DNA of 64,000 nucleotides. It comes from Psychrobacter sp. DAB_AL43B. Lineage in GTDB: Bacteria > Pseudomonadota > Gammaproteobacteria > Pseudomonadales > Moraxellaceae. Below, piece by piece: positions 29,198 through 37,545 of the stretch. The stretch is from the NCBI RefSeq assembly GCF_900168255.1, contig NZ_LT799838.1:434001-498000 (forward strand). Reading direction: 5' to 3'. The notes beneath the pieces were generated by a model. The model worked only from the letters and a program-made list of their open reading frames with translations. It was not told where the DNA came from and searched no databases. Within the stretch, counting starts at the first letter, position 1, and each line of letters begins with the position of its first letter. The position numbers and the translations under genes were made by a program.

Positions 29198-31351
29198 ATG
29201 TTTTCTAAAATTTTGATCGCCAATCGCGGTGAAATTGCCTGCCGAGTAGCAGCAACGGCGAAGCGTATGGGTGTCAGTACGGTTGCGGTTTACTCTGATG
29301 CAGACCGCCATGCTAAACACGTCGCTGTCTGTGACGAAGCGGTTTATTTGGGCGGCTCTGCCCCAAAAGATAGCTATTTAAAAGGCGATGCTATTATTGC
29401 GGTTGCTCTTGAAGTTGGCGCGCAGGCGATTCATCCGGGTTACGGTTTTCTAAGTGAAAATGCTGATTTTGCCCAAGCATGTCAGGATGCAGGCATCGTA
29501 TTTATTGGTCCATCGGCAGCTGCTATTCGTGCTATGGGTGGTAAATCTGAGTCTAAGCGCTTAATGGAAACGGCTGGCGTACCACTCATTCCTGGTTATC
29601 ATGGCGACAATCAAGACGGTGCATACTTACAGGCGCAAGCTGATGCAATCGGCTATCCGGTATTGATTAAAGCCAGTGCTGGCGGTGGCGGCAAAGGTAT
29701 GCGTATCGTCGAGCAAAGCGCGGATTTTATCGGCTTACTAGAATCTTGCCGCCGTGAAGCGATTACCAGTTTTGGTAATGACCAAGTATTGATTGAAAAA
29801 TATGCCTTAAAACCGCGTCATATCGAAATCCAAGTATTTGGCGATAGCCACGGCAATTACGTGCATTTATTTGAGCGTGATTGTTCGGTTCAGCGCCGCC
29901 ATCAAAAAGTGTTAGAGGAGGCACCAGCACCCGGCGTTGATGTCAGCATGCGCGAGGAGATGGGTGCCGCAGCTATTGAAGCGGCGCGCGCGGTGAATTA
30001 TGTCGGCGCAGGGACGGTCGAGTTTATCGTTGAGCAGCGTGAGACATCCATGCATTTTTACTTCATGGAGATGAATACGCGCTTGCAAGTTGAACATCCG
30101 GTCACTGAAGCGATTACTGGTTTGGATTTGGTTGAATGGCAGCTCTTGGTTGCTGCTGGCAAGCCACTACCAAAAACCCAAGATCAGCTGGTTATCAATG
30201 GTCATGCTATTGAAGCGCGTATCTGCGCTGAAAACCCTGACAATGATTTTCTGCCAGCGACAGGGACGTTATTTGCCTATCAAAAACCTGAACACAGTAC
30301 TTTTTCTATTACAAACTGTGGCAACGATGTGCGCATCGATGATGGTGTTCGCGAAGGCGATATTATTAGCCCTTTTTATGATTCGATGATTGCCAAATTG
30401 ATTGTCCATGCGCCAACCCGTGAGCAAGCGTTGGCCAAGCTTGATCGGGCACTAGCGCAAACGCGCATCGTTGGGCTACCGAATAACGTAGCGTTCTTAC
30501 GCTATATTATTAATACCGATTCATTTAGTCAGGCTAATTTAGATACCGCCTTGATTGAGCGTGAGCAAGCAAATCTCTTTGATCAGCAGCCTCTTGAGCT
30601 ATCGACGCTTGTTGCAACGGCAGTAGTACAACAGCTGACGACTGAGTCGCTTGTTAATCAAACTGCTAATAGTAATGACCCTTTTAATCAGCCTTCAGGA
30701 TTCCGTGCTTATACCAATTATACGCGGCAGTTTAGCTTGGTGTATAACGAGCAGTCTTATCTGGCGCTGATTAGTGATTGGAACAATGCTGCTAATGCTA
30801 GTAATAAAATCAATGATAAAATCAGCCAGTTTAATATCGTTATTGAGCAGCATACGACCAACAATGATGTCCAAAATACTGCTCATCAAACCAGCCCTAA
30901 TCAAACGACTAAGCAGACCAAACCACTATGCAATATTTTGCATAATGGTCAGGTCAGCTATATCAGCGATGACGCCCATAACCATACATTATGGTTAGAT
31001 AAAATCCGCGTACAGGTACAAAGCTGGCTTCATAATGAAACGGTTCATATCTTTACAGATGCTGGGCGCGATCAGATTAAACTGATCGATATTATGGCGC
31101 ATGTCGGCGAAGATAATGCTGCCGTTGGTAGCTTAAAATCACCAATGCCCGGGCAAGTTATTGCCTTTAAAGTAGCGGTAGGCGATATGGTCAAGCAAGG
31201 CGAACCATTAGCGGTGATTGAAGCGATGAAAATTGAGCATACTATTACCGCGCCAACCGATGGCATCGTCGCCGAGCTACTATTTAAAGCTGGCGATTTG
31301 GTGGCCGATGGTGATGAGTTGTTGCGGCTTGAGAGTGTGGTTGAGGCATAA
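29198..31351 (+). CDS. liuD: Methylcrotonyl-CoA carboxylase biotin-containing (alpha) subunit
   Basis: A 717-residue protein with biotin carboxylase first: FSKILIANRGEIACRV, GYGFLSENADFA, the ATP-binding KASAGGGGKGMRIV, and EMNTRLQVEHPVTE. The C-terminal biotin carrier domain contains EAMKIEHTI, which places the biotinylated lysine at K678. The middle region (about 500-600) is Asn/Thr/Gln-rich and poorly conserved. It needs biotinylation by BirA, encoded about 4 kb downstream. It acts with LiuB on 3-methylcrotonyl-CoA. Confidence 0.96.
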   Translation: MFSKILIANRGEIACRVAATAKRMGVSTVAVYSDADRHAKHVAVCDEAVYLGGSAPKDSYLKGDAIIAVALEVGAQAIHPGYGFLSENADFAQACQDAGIVFIGPSAAAIRAMGGKSESKRLMETAGVPLIPGYHGDNQDGAYLQAQADAIGYPVLIKASAGGGGKGMRIVEQSADFIGLLESCRREAITSFGNDQVLIEKYALKPRHIEIQVFGDSHGNYVHLFERDCSVQRRHQKVLEEAPAPGVDVSMREEMGAAAIEAARAVNYVGAGTVEFIVEQRETSMHFYFMEMNTRLQVEHPVTEAITGLDLVEWQLLVAAGKPLPKTQDQLVINGHAIEARICAENPDNDFLPATGTLFAYQKPEHSTFSITNCGNDVRIDDGVREGDIISPFYDSMIAKLIVHAPTREQALAKLDRALAQTRIVGLPNNVAFLRYIINTDSFSQANLDTALIEREQANLFDQQPLELSTLVATAVVQQLTTESLVNQTANSNDPFNQPSGFRAYTNYTRQFSLVYNEQSYLALISDWNNAANASNKINDKISQFNIVIEQHTTNNDVQNTAHQTSPNQTTKQTKPLCNILHNGQVSYISDDAHNHTLWLDKIRVQVQSWLHNETVHIFTDAGRDQIKLIDIMAHVGEDNAAVGSLKSPMPGQVIAFKVAVGDMVKQGEPLAVIEAMKIEHTITAPTDGIVAELLFKAGDLVADGDELLRLESVVEA

Positions 31352-31431
31352 ACCCTCAAGTATAAGCTTCATTATAATTTCAAAACGATAGATTTCGGCT
31401 TAATAAATACATTAATAAAAGGATGGCACTC

Positions 31432-32352
31432 ATGAATCACTCGTATCCAGATCACGTATCGATCGTTGACGTCAGCCCACGTGATGGCTTGCAAAATGAG
31501 TCCAAAACCGTACCGACTGCCATCAAGCAAACACTGATTGAAGACTTGATTGCCGCTGGAATTAAAAAGCTCGAAGTGACTAGTTTTGTCTCGCCAAAAT
31601 GGGTACCGCAAATGAATGATAATAGCGCGCTGTTGGATGCGCTTAAACCCACACGGCATGATGATGTTTGTTATTCCGTGTTAGTACCTAATATGCGCGG
31701 CTTTGAAAATGCGATTTTGCATCGTCCTGATGAAATCGTGATTTTTGGTTCAGCAAGTGAAACCTTTAGCCAAAAAAATATTAATTGTAGTGTTGATGAG
31801 AGTATCGAGCGTTTTGCGCCCGTTGCTGCTGCGGCAAAAGAGAATGGTATCAAAGTACGCGGTGTCATTTCCTGTACCGTCGGCTGTCCTTATGAAGGCG
31901 AGATTGATCCCAGCCAAGTAGCGTACGTGACCAAGCGTCTGGTTGAAATTGGCGCCGAACAAATTGGTATTGCTGATACGATTGGTGTTGGTACGCCGAT
32001 TAAAGTACAGCGTGCCTTACAAGCAGCACTTGAGCATGTCGATATAGCGGCAATATCGGGTCACTTTCATGATACTTATGGTCAGGCACTAAGCAACACT
32101 TTAGCCGCCTTGCAAATGGGCGTACGTGAGTTTGATACTTCCGTTGCCGGACTTGGTGGCTGTCCCTATGCCAAGGGTGCAACGGGTAATGTAGCGACTG
32201 AAGATGTGGTTTATATGCTACACGGCATGGGCATCAGTACCGGTATTGATTTGGATAAGTTGGTTGTTGCTGGTGAGCGTATCAGTGAGTTTTTGGGTCG
32301 TCCTAATGGCTCAAACGTCTCACGAGCATTGATTAATAAACGTCAGTCTTAA
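31432..32352 (+). CDS. liuE: Hydroxymethylglutaryl-CoA lyase
   Basis: A protein of 306 residues from the ATG at 31432 (AAGG 9 bases upstream; an ATG at 31423 abuts that site). It cleaves HMG-CoA to acetyl-CoA and acetoacetate, the last step of leucine breakdown in this cluster. The TIM-barrel motifs are VDVSPRDGLQNE with the catalytic Arg and metal-binding Asp, GHFHDTYGQALSN with metal-binding His, and the signature VAGLGGCPYAKGATGNVATE with the active-site cysteine. The product acetoacetate is not obviously handled by genes in the window. Confidence 0.95.
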   Translation: MNHSYPDHVSIVDVSPRDGLQNESKTVPTAIKQTLIEDLIAAGIKKLEVTSFVSPKWVPQMNDNSALLDALKPTRHDDVCYSVLVPNMRGFENAILHRPDEIVIFGSASETFSQKNINCSVDESIERFAPVAAAAKENGIKVRGVISCTVGCPYEGEIDPSQVAYVTKRLVEIGAEQIGIADTIGVGTPIKVQRALQAALEHVDIAAISGHFHDTYGQALSNTLAALQMGVREFDTSVAGLGGCPYAKGATGNVATEDVVYMLHGMGISTGIDLDKLVVAGERISEFLGRPNGSNVSRALINKRQS

Positions 32353-32425
32353 GAAATAGCATGATAAATACAGTTAACCATAATATAAGTAATCTAAGCT
32401 AAATGAATAGTTATATGGATTTATA

Positions 32426-32494
32426 GCTGGGACAAATTTTCTCACTTGCTGTGCGACTTCGTCACTCCAGATGCTTCAAGAAATTTGTCCCAGC
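32426..32494. repeat. Dispersed palindromic element, copy A (69 bp)
   Basis: Perfect 14-bp outer arms GCTGGGACAAATTT / AAATTTGTCCCAGC enclose a core CTTGCTGTG...CACTCCAGA.GCTTC with a small inner hairpin (GAC-TTC-GTC). The same core and the matching but differently sequenced arms recur at 45017-45082. It lies between liuE and liuA. Confidence 0.85.
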
Positions 32495-32576
32495 CATATT
32501 ATTTTAGCTATATTGTCTCTTTTTAAATTGACCCAACGCTATTAAGAAATTAAACCTCAAAATACAAGGAATAGTT

Positions 32577-33764
32577 ATGAGTTTACCCGGATTAGATTTT
32601 CAGCTTGGCGAAGATATCGATGCGCTACGTGATATGGTGCAAAAATTTGCTGCGAATGAAATTGCCCCGCGTGCCGCTGAGATTGATAGCAGCGATCAGT
32701 TCCCCATGGACTTATGGCAAAAAATGGGTGATTTAGGTCTGCATGGCATCACCGTTCCAGAAGCTTACGGCGGTGTCGATATGGGCTACGTTGCGCATAT
32801 GGTCGTGATGGAAGAGATTAGCCGCGCGTCGGCTTCGGTTGCGCTCAGCTATGGCGCCCATTCAAATTTATGTATCAATCAGATTAAGCGTAATGGCAGT
32901 GAAGCACAAAAACAAAAATACCTGCCTAAGCTACTCAGTGGCGAATTTATTGGCGCACTGGCCATGAGTGAAACCGGAGCCGGTTCTGACGTTACTAGTA
33001 TGAAGCTGAAAGCCGAAGAAAAAGACGGCAGCTATATTTTAAACGGCAGTAAAATGTGGATTACCAATGGTCCTGATGCGGACGTGATGGTGGTTTATGC
33101 TAAGACCAATCCTGAGCTTGGCGCTAAAGGTATGACTGCCTTTATCGTTGAAAAAGGGATGGCAGGCTTTGGTACGGCGCAAAAGCTCGACAAATTAGGC
33201 ATGCGTGGCAGCCATACTGGCGAGATGACCTTTAATAATGTCGAAGTCCCTAAAGGAAATATCTTAGGGGAATTAAATACAGGCGTGAAAGTATTAATGA
33301 GTGGCTTAGATTATGAGCGCGCGGTTTTGGCAGCCGGTCCTATTGGTATCATGCAAGCGGTGATGGACAATGTCGTCCCTTATATCCATGATCGTAAGCA
33401 GTTTGGACAAGCGATTGGTGAGTTTCAGCTGATTCAAGGTAAAGTCGCTGATATGTATACCATTTTGCAAGCAGGTCGTAGCTTTTTATATACGGTCGGA
33501 AAAAACCTTGATATGTTGGATCAACGCGGCGCAGGTCATAGTCGAGAAGTGCGTAAAGACTGCGCCAGCGTTATTTTATGGTGTGCTGAAAAAGCCACTT
33601 GGATGGCAGGCGAGGGCATTCAAATATTTGGTGGTAATGGCTATACCAACGAGTATCCGCTTGGTCGTTATTGGCGTGATGCTAAGCTGTATGAGATTGG
33701 CGCGGGCACCAGCGAGATTCGCCGTATGCTAATCGGTCGTGAATTGTTTAACGAGACTAAGTAA
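32577..33764 (+). CDS. liuA: Isovaleryl-CoA dehydrogenase
   Basis: A 395-residue FAD acyl-CoA dehydrogenase that oxidises isovaleryl-CoA to 3-methylcrotonyl-CoA. It shows [39 protein letters not shown], and the C-terminal [23 protein letters not shown]. The catalytic base is at E247 in [10 protein letters not shown], the alternative position used by isovaleryl-CoA dehydrogenases rather than the usual helix-K glutamate; this supports LiuA over a general short-chain enzyme. It is last in the cluster here, although liuA is usually first in Pseudomonas. A palindromic element lies in the 224-bp gap before it. Confidence 0.95.
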   Translation: MSLPGLDFQLGEDIDALRDMVQKFAANEIAPRAAEIDSSDQFPMDLWQKMGDLGLHGITVPEAYGGVDMGYVAHMVVMEEISRASASVALSYGAHSNLCINQIKRNGSEAQKQKYLPKLLSGEFIGALAMSETGAGSDVTSMKLKAEEKDGSYILNGSKMWITNGPDADVMVVYAKTNPELGAKGMTAFIVEKGMAGFGTAQKLDKLGMRGSHTGEMTFNNVEVPKGNILGELNTGVKVLMSGLDYERAVLAAGPIGIMQAVMDNVVPYIHDRKQFGQAIGEFQLIQGKVADMYTILQAGRSFLYTVGKNLDMLDQRGAGHSREVRKDCASVILWCAEKATWMAGEGIQIFGGNGYTNEYPLGRYWRDAKLYEIGAGTSEIRRMLIGRELFNETK

Positions 33765-33883
33765 ATGCTTTTCAGCTAATAGCAAACTTTTATCTAAAAT
33801 ATCAGCTCTAAAATATAAAAATGTGCTACGTTATGTATCCAATAGCGTTGCACATTTTAATGATTTGGATAAAAGACTTTTAT

Positions 33884-34393
33884 ATGATCAGTAAACTACT
33901 TAGCAATCCAGCCTGTAATACGGTTCCTAATAATATAGACTATAATTCTACAACCAATATAAAAACTATTTGTACCTATAGTTTGTTAGCTAGCATACTT
34001 ATACTGCTTACGTTGACAGTAAGTATAACGCCAGCACAGGCAGAGTTAGTTGATTTATCTAACTCTGAGTCAGTGATTCAGTTTTCTAGTCGAGACGCAA
34101 ATTGGTTACAGCCGCCAAAATTTTCTTTTAATAGACGCTCACTCAGATGCTTAGATGAAGAAACTGGTGAACCTGTTAAGATTAGTAGGGAACAGAAATT
34201 CGAAGTAACATTGGGACTTCAGGTTGATAAGCAAGGTAAAATAACCAAAACATATGTCAAAAAAAGTAGCGGTAATAAGTGTTTCGATAGAAGCGCTGCT
34301 CGACAGGTCCAGACAGGGCGTTTGATGCCATTTCTGTTGAAAGGAAAAGCAGTAAGAGGAAGGGTGAGTTTACCCATTGCATTTGAATATTGA
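33884..34393 (+). CDS. Secreted/anchored protein with TonB C-terminal-like domain
   Basis: A protein of about 169 residues if started at the ATG 33884; ATGs at 33821 and 33860 are also in frame and none has a strong ribosome site. A hydrophobic segment LLASILILLTLTVSI ends in PAQAEL, a good signal peptidase I site. The C-terminal 90 residues resemble a TonB C-terminal domain: VTLGLQVDKQGKITKTYVKK, SSGNKCFDRSAARQVQTG and VRGRVSLPIAFEY. There is no proline-rich linker or ExbB/ExbD nearby, so it may be a TonB-like periplasmic protein rather than an energy transducer. Two Cys (CLDEE, KCFD) could pair. Confidence 0.65.
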   Translation: MISKLLSNPACNTVPNNIDYNSTTNIKTICTYSLLASILILLTLTVSITPAQAELVDLSNSESVIQFSSRDANWLQPPKFSFNRRSLRCLDEETGEPVKISREQKFEVTLGLQVDKQGKITKTYVKKSSGNKCFDRSAARQVQTGRLMPFLLKGKAVRGRVSLPIAFEY

Positions 34394-34441
34394 GCACACT
34401 AATTGGTAATAAAAGCTTTCTCTATATAGTTTGCTCAAACT

Positions 34442-34476
34442 AAAAAAGCAGTACGCTTAAAACGTCCTGCTTTTTT
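34442..34476. terminator. Bidirectional terminator between the TonB-like gene and coaX
   Basis: AAAAAAGCAGTACG pairs with CGTCCTGCTTTTTT with one mismatch. A-run and T-run on opposite sides serve both convergent genes. Confidence 0.9.
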
Positions 34477-34506
34477 AATGTTTATTTTATAAAGGCGGTC
34501 AAATCC

Positions 34507-35235
34507 TTAAAATTGTTTGCTATGGTCAAAATAGCGTGCAAGACCATTTAACAATAAGTCATCACGCAGTCGTACTGGACGGTTGACGTGTTGGGCGATA
34601 ATGGCTGCGTCGCCACCGGTCATTATGATCTCGAAGTTGGGATGGCGCGTGCTAATCTCGTTAATTGCACCGACGATAGACAGCATAATCCCGCGATGTA
34701 CCGCATCTTTTGTGGTAATGCCCTGACCGACACTATCAAAGGTGCCATTAGAGATAGTAATTTGCTTGGTACCAGAAAATAATGATTCGCGTTGTAGATA
34801 AATACTAGGGAAAATATAGCCGCCCAAATGCTCCGCATGATCGATCAAATCAATCGTCACTGCTGTACCGCAGCCAATCACGCATTGACGTTTTGTCTTA
34901 TCAACGGCACCCAGCATTTGTAGCCAGCGATCACAGCCTAACTGTTCATCATTATAAGCGCTTTTCATCAAAGCGTGCTCAGCATCGACATGAACAAATT
35001 CAAACGGAATATTAAGCTGACCTAAAGTCTCTGAGACCTTCATGTTAAGGTCATCGCCCAGCACCGATGAGATACCGATAAAACTAGGCGCATAACGCTC
35101 AAAGCGATCGGTTAGACCCATAAGTAATTCAGCAGGCGCTTGCAAATGCTGCTTGGCATCATGTGAGACTATTTGTCCGATATCATCGGTAAGCCAGTAT
35201 TTAAGGCGGGTATTTCCAAGATCAAGCCAGAGCAT
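34507..35235 (-). CDS. coaX: Type III pantothenate kinase
   Basis: A 242-residue cytoplasmic kinase of the ASKHA fold that phosphorylates pantothenate, the first step of CoA synthesis. Motifs: N-terminal phosphate loop MLWLDLGNTRLKYW, NDEQLGCDRWLQMLGA, VIGCGTAVTIDLID with the catalytic Asp region, LGGYIFPS and IIMTGGDAA near the end. The birA gene lies 37 bp upstream on the same strand, a linkage often seen in gamma-proteobacteria and Bordetella-type genomes. coaD at 58.2 kb supplies a later step of the same pathway. Confidence 0.94.
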   Translation of the reverse strand: MLWLDLGNTRLKYWLTDDIGQIVSHDAKQHLQAPAELLMGLTDRFERYAPSFIGISSVLGDDLNMKVSETLGQLNIPFEFVHVDAEHALMKSAYNDEQLGCDRWLQMLGAVDKTKRQCVIGCGTAVTIDLIDHAEHLGGYIFPSIYLQRESLFSGTKQITISNGTFDSVGQGITTKDAVHRGIMLSIVGAINEISTRHPNFEIIMTGGDAAIIAQHVNRPVRLRDDLLLNGLARYFDHSKQF

Positions 35236-35272
35236 AAAAGTCCCTTTATAGAGTGCTCGTTAAGTAAGTGCT

Positions 35273-36232
35273 TTAAGCCTTATCAATAACGTCAATGCGT
35301 CCGGTAAAAAGCGCAGAAATATTACCGTTATCTTGCCTTAATTGCAAACATCCATGTGTATCGATACCGCAAGCATGACCGGTCATTATTTGCTCTTCAC
35401 TATTATGGTCTTGGGTGACGTGCAAGCGCAGACCTGTCAGCGCATCCATCGAGTCAAACTGCTTTAAGAAGCTGTCCAAATTATACGTTTGACCAGTGGG
35501 CTTCTCTAACCCTAAATGCTCAAAGCGCGTCATAGCCGCCATTAATGCCTTGCTCATTTTCTGATAAATCACTTGTAAGCTTGGCAGACTGCTAGCTCGT
35601 TGTTTTGGCTCCAGCATCTGTTCAATATCCTGTAAGCTAATCGCTTGATAACTCATGCCTTCGCACGTTTGCGCGGTTAGCTTTGGTGTGGCTTGGACAT
35701 TGAGACCAACGCCCATCACCACGCCGACCAATTTGCCCGCTTGTGATACTGGCTCTATCAGAATACCAGCGAGTTTATTAAAGGGCAGTGTTTGGTTATC
35801 CAATAAAGATTTATCCACGGCAGATTGATATTGATGTCGATTGTGATTTCGATGTTGATAAAAACCTAAGTCATTTGCCCACTTGACACCGATTGGTGTC
35901 AAACCTTGCGCCCGCAATTGCGTATTTAGCGTTTGGATAATGGGCATTTTTGCCAGCTCGACGCCGATGATTAACGATAATAAACCACTAATCGGCATAT
36001 GTACCGGATGATATAACGACAGATAGACATTGCCGCGCGGCGATTGCCATGAGCGTCCTCGTTGCCCGCGTCCTGCGCTTTGGCTCTCAGCCGTTAACAG
36101 GTGCATGACTGCTGCATTTAGCACACCGTTTTGCACTGCTGCGATAAGCTCACTATTGGTCGAGGCGCTAGTTGTTAGATGGCGATGGTTAAGCTCGGGT
36201 AGCTGGCGAGACAAGCTGGCAAGTGACGTCAT
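35273..36232 (-). CDS. birA: Biotin--[acetyl-CoA-carboxylase] ligase, without DNA-binding domain
   Basis: A 319-residue biotin protein ligase that attaches biotin to carrier lysines such as LiuD K678 and AccB. The catalytic loop is GRGQRGRSWQSPRGNVYLSL (residues about 54-73), with KWANDLGFY and KLAGILIEPV following, and a C-terminal SH3-like part. The protein starts close to the catalytic core, so the helix-turn-helix that makes E. coli BirA a repressor is missing (a group I ligase). A Gln/His-rich insert lies near residues 125-145. It cannot itself regulate bioA or bioD through that domain. Confidence 0.92.
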   Translation of the reverse strand: MTSLASLSRQLPELNHRHLTTSASTNSELIAAVQNGVLNAAVMHLLTAESQSAGRGQRGRSWQSPRGNVYLSLYHPVHMPISGLLSLIIGVELAKMPIIQTLNTQLRAQGLTPIGVKWANDLGFYQHRNHNRHQYQSAVDKSLLDNQTLPFNKLAGILIEPVSQAGKLVGVVMGVGLNVQATPKLTAQTCEGMSYQAISLQDIEQMLEPKQRASSLPSLQVIYQKMSKALMAAMTRFEHLGLEKPTGQTYNLDSFLKQFDSMDALTGLRLHVTQDHNSEEQIMTGHACGIDTHGCLQLRQDNGNISALFTGRIDVIDKA

Positions 36233-36448
36233 AAGTTTAGTCGATGTGGTTAATGTAGCAAATGTAACATGGGTAATCTTTGATATACTGAGCGATTGTT
36301 GCCAATAAAACTGTCGCTAATAAACAGTATCAAGTAGACAGCATAAAGCTCAGGTTGCGATTTGGCAAATGCAATTGAGAACGCTGATCTACGAATAAGT
36401 ACGAGATAAAATAAGCGCAATACGAGATTATTATAAAAGGTTCGTTCT

Positions 36449-37255
36449 ATGATGTTATATGTGTGGTTTGTTATTGCAGGGGCGTTTGCTGGTGTTAGCG
36501 CTGGCTTGTTTGGCGTCGGTGGCGGCATGATTATTGTACCGGCGCTGGTATGGATTTTTACCGCTTATAATTTTCCGCCTGAAGTGGTGACCCATTTGGC
36601 AATCGGAACTTCTTTAGCGACCATCGTTGTGACCTCAATCAGCTCAATGACTGCGCATAATAAGCGCGACGGCGTACGCTGGGAAGTGTGGCGCAAAATG
36701 GCATTGGGATTGGTCATCGGTAGTTTGGTCGGTGCCGGTATCGCCGATATGATTGACGGCAAGGCATTACAAGCCATCATTGGTATCGGTGCGTTATTAG
36801 TCGCTATAAAAATGCTATTTTTCTCTAATAAAGAGCAATTGGGCAAGCCGTTACCGTCTACGGGCGTGCAGTTTGGTGCGGGTGCGGGTATTGGTATGGC
36901 ATCGTCTATCTTTGGGATTGGTGGTGGTAGTTTGACCGTACCTTTTTTAAACTGGGCGGGGCTACCGATGAAGCAATCGGTCGGTACTTCAGCGGCTTGC
37001 GGTCTACCGATTGCGCTGGCTGGCGCGGTAGGTTTTGCATGGTTTGGTCAAGACGTGGTCAACCTACCTGAAGGCACGATAGGCTTTGTCCATATCACAG
37101 GCTTTATATTTATTTCGGTTGCCAGCTTCGCTATGGCAAAAGTCGGCGCCAAGCTTGCGTATAAATTACCAGCTTTAATGCTTAAACGCGCCTTTGGGGT
37201 GTTGTTATTGTTTGCTGGTGGGCAGTTGTTATTAAGTGGGATTGGGGTGATTTAG
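36449..37255 (+). CDS. TauE/SafE-family sulfite/sulfonate exporter-like permease
   Basis: A 268-residue protein with about eight hydrophobic helices. It shows the two DUF81/TauE repeats: AGVSAGLFGVGGGMIIVPAL near the start and GMASSIFGIGGGSLTVPFLN in the second half. The family exports or moves small sulfur-containing anions, but the substrate varies. An AAAGG ribosome site lies 8 bases before the ATG at 36449. It is divergent from birA and not linked to any sulfur gene here. Confidence 0.88.
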   Translation: MMLYVWFVIAGAFAGVSAGLFGVGGGMIIVPALVWIFTAYNFPPEVVTHLAIGTSLATIVVTSISSMTAHNKRDGVRWEVWRKMALGLVIGSLVGAGIADMIDGKALQAIIGIGALLVAIKMLFFSNKEQLGKPLPSTGVQFGAGAGIGMASSIFGIGGGSLTVPFLNWAGLPMKQSVGTSAACGLPIALAGAVGFAWFGQDVVNLPEGTIGFVHITGFIFISVASFAMAKVGAKLAYKLPALMLKRAFGVLLLFAGGQLLLSGIGVI

Positions 37256-37545
37256 GTTTAGTCTAGAGAAATATTTTGAGCATTAGAAACATTAATTAAA
37301 AAAACAAAAGCTACTAAATAAAGCGAATAGTTATTAGACGGATAGAAAATTTACATAATGAATAATACTGTACATATGCCTAGATGTTTATGATAATATT
37401 TTGCTTATCTCTATTTGCTTAAGTCAGTAAGATCAATAAATGAGATAGATGATCATGGAAGGTCATCATTGAAGATAGCTATTAAAGAAAATCATGAGCC
37501 CTATTAATAATAGGTAACTACATACAGTACAAGGAAGCACTGACC

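Noticed and set aside
37440..37480. Possible Pho box upstream of phoD (GATCATGGAAGGTCATCATTG)
   Set aside because: The TCAT motifs are 10 bp apart and the half-sites do not fit the 7+4 pattern; not convincing beside the exact register before phoX.
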